This document shows positions 59,182 through 64,000 of a DNA stretch of 64,000 bases, one piece after another. The position numbers were made by a program, and so were the translations under genes. A model generated the notes under the pieces. It saw only the letters and a program-made list of their open reading frames with translations. It was not told the DNA's origin and did not search any database. Every line of letters starts with the position of its first letter. Positions within the stretch are counted from its first letter, which is position 1. This DNA comes from Ophthalmolycus amberensis (Eukaryota; Chordata; Actinopteri; Perciformes; Zoarcidae): the NCBI GenBank assembly GCA_024529925.1, contig JAFEUB010001548.1, forward strand, positions 62,001 through 126,000, written 5' to 3'.

Positions 59182-62100
59182 GGTCTACTTTGTTGTGTGT
59201 ATCTTATGTTATACTTTTTAAGTTATTTATTCCTCTAATTTTCTACCCTTTTAAAGATGGCAACATCCAACTCCCGATATGTTTGGGAAAGAGCAAAATA
59301 AAATATAACTTGCTGGAACAGACTTTTGTCTTGATTACTATTAGTGTTTTCCGCTATTTTTTGAATCCCTCGATCATCTTTCGTATTTCTCTACATTTGT
59401 TTCATTGAGAAAATGTTTGTCTCGGTTTGATTGTGACGATGTAACCCTGTTTTAAAACCTTTATTAGATCAACTTACAGTCCCTTGTCACCACTTTAACA
59501 TGTCTACCATGTCCCACATGTCCTTCAGATAAAATGATATATGCTGACATTTTCCTATACAAATAAACTTCATTATAGACTCTCCCACCCTGGCCCTCAG
59601 AGCGGGGTGCATGGTGCACCCTGTCTCCCTCCCACCCTGGAGCACCTCCTCCTCCACCCATCTTCCCCTCACTCTCCCTGACTGAATGGCTGGCTGGCAA
59701 GTGACAGGACTGACAGACGAGGCCTGTTCCTGGGTTAGTTTCTTGTCGGCGGGGAGCGAAGCCTCCCGGCGGTGTCAGCCATCATAGTGCCAGCTCCAGG
59801 TCTAATGAGGGAAACTGCCGCCTCGGCATTCTCTCCCCGGTGTCAGGAATTGGCCGACAAATCAGCAGTGCATCACGGGCTCAGCACAAATGATATGTTG
59901 ACAAATGCAGATATTTCACTTTTAATTGACACTAAGAGACAGAGATGATCCGGCTGCCAGAGGTTCTGAGGAGACAAGGACAAGACAAGATGGGAGAGAG
60001 ATATATGGAGAGGGAGAGCAGGGACGGGGGGAAGGGGGGGGGGGGGTCTCTAAACAGTGTTAGAGAAAAGAAGATAATGGAATAGGCCTTGGAAGATGTT
60101 TAATATTTGCGCAGGGTGTCATTTTTTCTGTGTGTTATGGTTGAGAGGGAGAAGAAAGGGGGGTTGAGATTAGAGGTGTGTGTTTCTGAGACTTGTCAAC
60201 GCTGACAGCTGCTGTATTATACGGCAGCCTCACAGCCTACTGACTCCTCTAAACCCTGACAACATTGCCTATTCATTTAGCCAGGTGGGCTCTCTGTAAA
60301 GTCCCCGATCTCACTCCGCCTGCCAAAAGCTGGATCAGGGAGCACTTGATATTCCACTATGTATTTGCTCTTATTGTCTGCATGCCGATTCTTTTTTTTG
60401 GGCTATGAAGTCTTTTCTTTAATAAGTCACACCACTGTTCATAAACCACAATATGCATACAATACAAAGTTTTTATTACTGTGTCGTGCATTGTGTCCAG
60501 CTTGCAGTAGCCTACACACCACAAGTAAGTAATGTATAACCAGATCCAGTATGCTGTGTTGACAGTTTCAAACTATACTACAAAAGCTAATTAAAAAATA
60601 CTATTTTAAATTTTGGTCTGTTTTCGAGACCTTCAGGTGTACAGCTAAATTCATAGATTACTGGTTGAGTATACTGTATGTAATTTGAACTACATAATTC
60701 ATAGGAAACTCTGTAGCTTGCATTCTTTGAGAAAAGTTAGCTAACTTTATCAAATCATTAAGAAAATATTAAATTCAAAAAATTAATATCTTTTTAGGTT
60801 TGTCGAGCAATTTCATGAAAATGGACACGTTTAAGTGATCGTGTGCTCTTTACACCATTTGTGAAGACTCGTGTTAATTTCACTTCCTGTTTTATTTTGT
60901 ATTCACGTGCCCATGCTTCCTAGGTTGCTTTACTTCCTGACAGTTTTGTTCATTCCCGGTGGTCCACTATCTCATCAGACCTCCCAGTACTTATACCCCT
61001 CGGTGTTCACTAACTTCTGTCAGATTGTGTTAGTTCTTTTTACAAGACTAGCTCTCCAGCGTGACACATAATTCACTTGTTTTTCCTCCTATGATATGTC
61101 TTCTGTGAAAAAGGGCCTCTGTTAATTTCAAAGGGGAACTGATTAAATTTCCATATCTGTTAAGCATCTAAATATATTATATTGTATTGTACAGGTAACG
61201 TATATACTGTAAAATCCAATCTACCCCTGTGAGGTAGAAAAAAGCAAAAACACTGAAAATCTATGTTTGAAATTGAAACATTTATAGCCGAATTTGGATT
61301 AGATCAACTTTGTGGATAGCAGATATTGCCATTAAAAGATTACTTTGGTTTATTTCTTTTATTTTCCAAATAAAACTCCATGTGGTCCTTACTGTGATCT
61401 TGAAGCGCAAAGACTATCATTTTACAAATCTAACTTTTTAATAAAATTCCAGCAAAGGTATGCACACATTATGTTACCAGAAGATGCATTTGTCTTACTG
61501 TTACAACATAGTTCCCCACTGTTAGCAATATGCTAACTTTCAGTGCTGACAGTTTTATGATGTTATCCAGTTGACTGAGAACATACACACACACACACAA
61601 GTCAATAACAACTGTACTCCTTTTTCCATGCAGCCCTTAACAATATACTAAATCTATCAACAGTCATTCAAAATGTGTGTGACAGCAGACAGCTTGGACC
61701 CCTTGTTCCCCATGAGTGTCCTGACAGTCCAGTCTGACAGGGGGTTTGACCCGCTTGACTTGTCTTTGATGTCATTTAATGTTAACATGAATTGGGGGCT
61801 CCCCTTTTTATACTGGCTTCCAGGTGCTTCCACAATGACTGTTTATCAATCCGATAACATTAATCCTCCAAAAGTTCCAGCTGTAAATTTAGCCAAGACG
61901 CATAGTCGGCAGATTAAGGACCGATAGTGGCTCTTCGGGAGGAGGTTTATACCAACTATGGGTTCCAGTGTGAATGGAAATAGTTCTGAAAAAAAAGGTT
62001 CTGCTCCATTATTATTTTTTTGGTCTTGTTTTGGTAAATGTGTTTAAATTACACATTTTAGATTAAGGAAACTAAAGTCCTGCGTTTGACCATCAGGAGA

Positions 62101-62855
62101 GCAACTGATGAGGGATTCCTCTTCCAGAGCAGACAGACAGACATGCAAGAGATGTGCACAGATTAACCAACATAATGCTATTACATTATTGATGCAGGAT
62201 GCCAAAAGAAATACAGATAAATTGTAAACATATATGATGACTGGACCTGGGAGGACAATAAGCAACTTAAGGGGTCTCCAAACACATAATACCTTCGCCA
62301 CACAACCTCCTTTCTGACTGAAACCAAACATATCAAGAAGGGCCAAAAAGTCTTTACTTAGAGGATCATCACTGTTATTCACCAAATTCTTCTAAAAATT
62401 GTGAATAAGGGTCAGGTGGTCTATAGAGTTCCACAAGTTGGAGCCTGTAGCACAGGACAAGGCTTTTTATTGTTAATGGAGATTATTTTATTACAAGAGC
62501 CTCAAATTTGTTGAATTTAATATCAAGATGAGAGGTTAAAATATGAATGGGCTTATAGATTAAAGCAATAGGTACAGGTAGTCAGGTGGAGAAGCCTCGT
62601 TTAATGGTAAGAAATCAAATGATTGGCGGACCATAATCAGACATTATTAAACCAAATTTGAACTTGTTGGGGCTCCAGTTTTCAGTAGGCCAGTCTGTAG
62701 AGCTGGCAGTAGATGTTGTACTAATTGGAACAAGATTCCTTATACTGGTAAAAGATAAAACATTTTGGTGGCCTGCATACGTCCTGGTGAGAGGATAGCG
62801 TTGTGACCAGTACCCGCTCAAGTGATCACATCACCCCAGTGAACACATTCTCAAC
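59182..62855. other. Non-coding spacer, no gene seen
   Basis: A GC-richer, non-repetitive part (about 59700-60330) is listed separately. A poly-G run lies at about 60027-60047 and a short (AC)n near 61586-61600. The rest is AT-rich with no recognised feature. Confidence 0.5.
59700..60330. promoter_or_regulatory. Possible conserved noncoding region
   Basis: Compared with the flanks, this stretch is less repetitive and of even composition, with motifs such as GGTCTAATGAGGG and CTTTTAATTGAC and no coding frame. In other vertebrates CRB2 neighbours DENND1A and LHX2, a region rich in regulatory DNA; whether this is part of it is a guess. Confidence 0.25.
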
Positions 62856-64000
62856 ACTTGGTCAGAGGAGCCTTCAGTTATCAAGCTCCTCTTCTGTGGA
62901 ACCAGCTTCCCGTTTCAGTCCAGGGGGCAAACACACTCACATCTAAGTAGGCTTAAGACTTTCCTCTTTGATAACGCTCATAGTTAGGGCTGGCTCAGGT
63001 TTATAGTTGGGACCGGTTCAGGTTTATAGTGAGGGCTGGATCAGGTTTATAGTTAGGACTGGTTCAGGTTTATAGTTAGGACCGGTTCAGGTTCATAGTT
63101 AGGACCGGTTCAGGTTTATAGTTAGGACTGGTTCAGGTTTATAGTTAGGGCCGGCTCAGGTTTATAGTTAGGACTGGCTCAGGTTTATAGTGAGGGCCGG
63201 TTCAGGTTTATAGTGAGGGCCGGTTCAGGTTTATAGTTAGGGCCGGCTGAGGTTTATAGTGAGGGCCGGGTCAGGTTTATAGTGAGGGCCGGTTCAGGTT
63301 TATAGTTAGGGCCGGCTGAGGTTTATAGTGAGGGCCGGGTCAGGTTTATAGTGAGGGCCGGTTCAGGTTTATAGTGAGGGCCGGTTCAGGTTTATAGTGA
63401 GGGCCGGCTCAGGTTTATAGTGAGGGCCGGTTCAGGTTTATAGTGAGGGCTGGCTCAGGTTTATAGTTAGGGCCGGTTCAGGTTTGCCTTGGACCAGCCC
63501 CTAGATAAGCTGCTATAGACCTAGACTGTCGGGGGACTTCCTAGGATACACTGAGCTCCTCTCGCCTCTTCTCTCTCTCCTTCTGTATGAATTCATGTCC
63601 CATTAACGCACATTACTGACTTTACTTCTTCCCCGGAGTCTTTGTGCTTTCTCTCCTCACAGGTTTCCATGGATTGTGGTTATATCTGGACCCTGGTCCT
63701 GCCTCCTGCCGTGGCCCTGCCTGACACCTACTGCTACTACCATTTTTTATTATTTACATTATTATTTCTATTACCGATACCATTAACGCACTTTACGAGT
63801 TTGTTTCTTCCCCAGAGTCTTTGTGCTTTCTCTCCTCGCAGGTTTCCTGTGGATCCTGGTGATACCTGGACCATGGTCTTGCCTCCTGCCGTGGTTCTGT
63901 CATATGCATTGAATGTGTTGTAACTCTGTTATGTTCATTCTGTACACATGACATCTGTTACACTTCTGTCCACCCTGATAGAGTGATCCCTCCCCTGTTG
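62856..64000 (+). repeat. Dispersed teleost repeat running off the right edge
   Basis: The segment TCAAGCTCCTCTTCTGTGGA, then the GCTTAAGACTTTCCTCTTTG stretch, then CTAGACTGTCGGGGGACTTC and CACTTCTGTCCACCCTGAT, form a frequent fish repeat, probably a LINE 3' region. A 23-bp minisatellite has grown in the middle. Part of it is duplicated with a 180-base offset (63601-63713 and 63781-63893). It continues past the window. Its final tail is probably the piece seen nested at 47822-47905. Confidence 0.65.
62981..63485. repeat. 23-bp minisatellite, about 22 units
   Basis: Unit GGTTCAGGTTTATAGTGAGGGCC with variants (TTAGG/TGAGG, GGCC/GACC/GACT/GGCT). The single-unit ancestor, TAGTTAGGGCTGGCTCAGGT, is present in the parent repeat, so the array arose by expansion inside it. 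Confidence 0.93.

Overview
The window is vertebrate nuclear DNA, almost certainly from a teleost fish. It is AT-leaning and intron-rich. It is packed with repeat types familiar from fish genomes: L2-like and Rex1-like LINEs, a tRNA-derived SINE, Tc1/mariner, hAT, Ty3/gypsy pieces, a solo LTR and many microsatellites. I recognise one protein-coding host gene, a crumbs-family gene on the + strand that runs from about 14.2 kb to 44.0 kb in 13 coding exons. The last 37 residues, including the GTYSPS FERM-binding stretch and the terminal ERLI PDZ ligand, match vertebrate CRB2 better than CRB1, so I call it crb2. I cannot tell whether it is a teleost crb2a or crb2b copy.

Layout. 1-14 kb: upstream DNA with a SINE, a Ty3/gypsy pol relic broken into two opposite-facing halves, a dead L2-like LINE, and a 3.4 kb array of about 122 copies of a 28-bp pyrimidine-rich unit. 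14.2-44.0 kb: crb2. Every joined exon pair keeps phase, giving a signal peptide, about 21 EGF-like modules (one partial), three laminin-G domains, one transmembrane helix and a 37-residue tail, about 1,464 residues in all. Exon 10 carries a one-base frame break (an in-frame TAG at 40267) just inside the third laminin-G domain. The introns hold a hAT element with a perfect 8-bp target duplication, a CpG-rich probable non-autonomous transposon, several SINE/MITE copies, a cluster of YY1-like motifs and a perfect 23-bp-arm hairpin. 44.0-47.2 kb: 3' UTR, then a duplicated 16-bp minisatellite ending in a palindrome. 47.2-64 kb: no host gene seen. This part holds an L2-like LINE with an intact esterase-type ORF1, a solo LTR with a 5-bp target duplication, a Rex1-like fragment, a decayed Tc1 element, a possible conserved noncoding stretch near 60 kb, and a 23-bp minisatellite grown inside a dispersed repeat at the right edge.

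Biology. Crumbs proteins set the apical membrane domain of epithelia and photoreceptors through Pals1/Patj and FERM partners. Nothing in the rest of the window looks like a second cooperating gene. I found no clearly new biological system. The observations most worth checking are the crb2 frame break, the intronic hairpin, the YY1-like cluster and the two duplicated or very long tandem arrays beside crb2.
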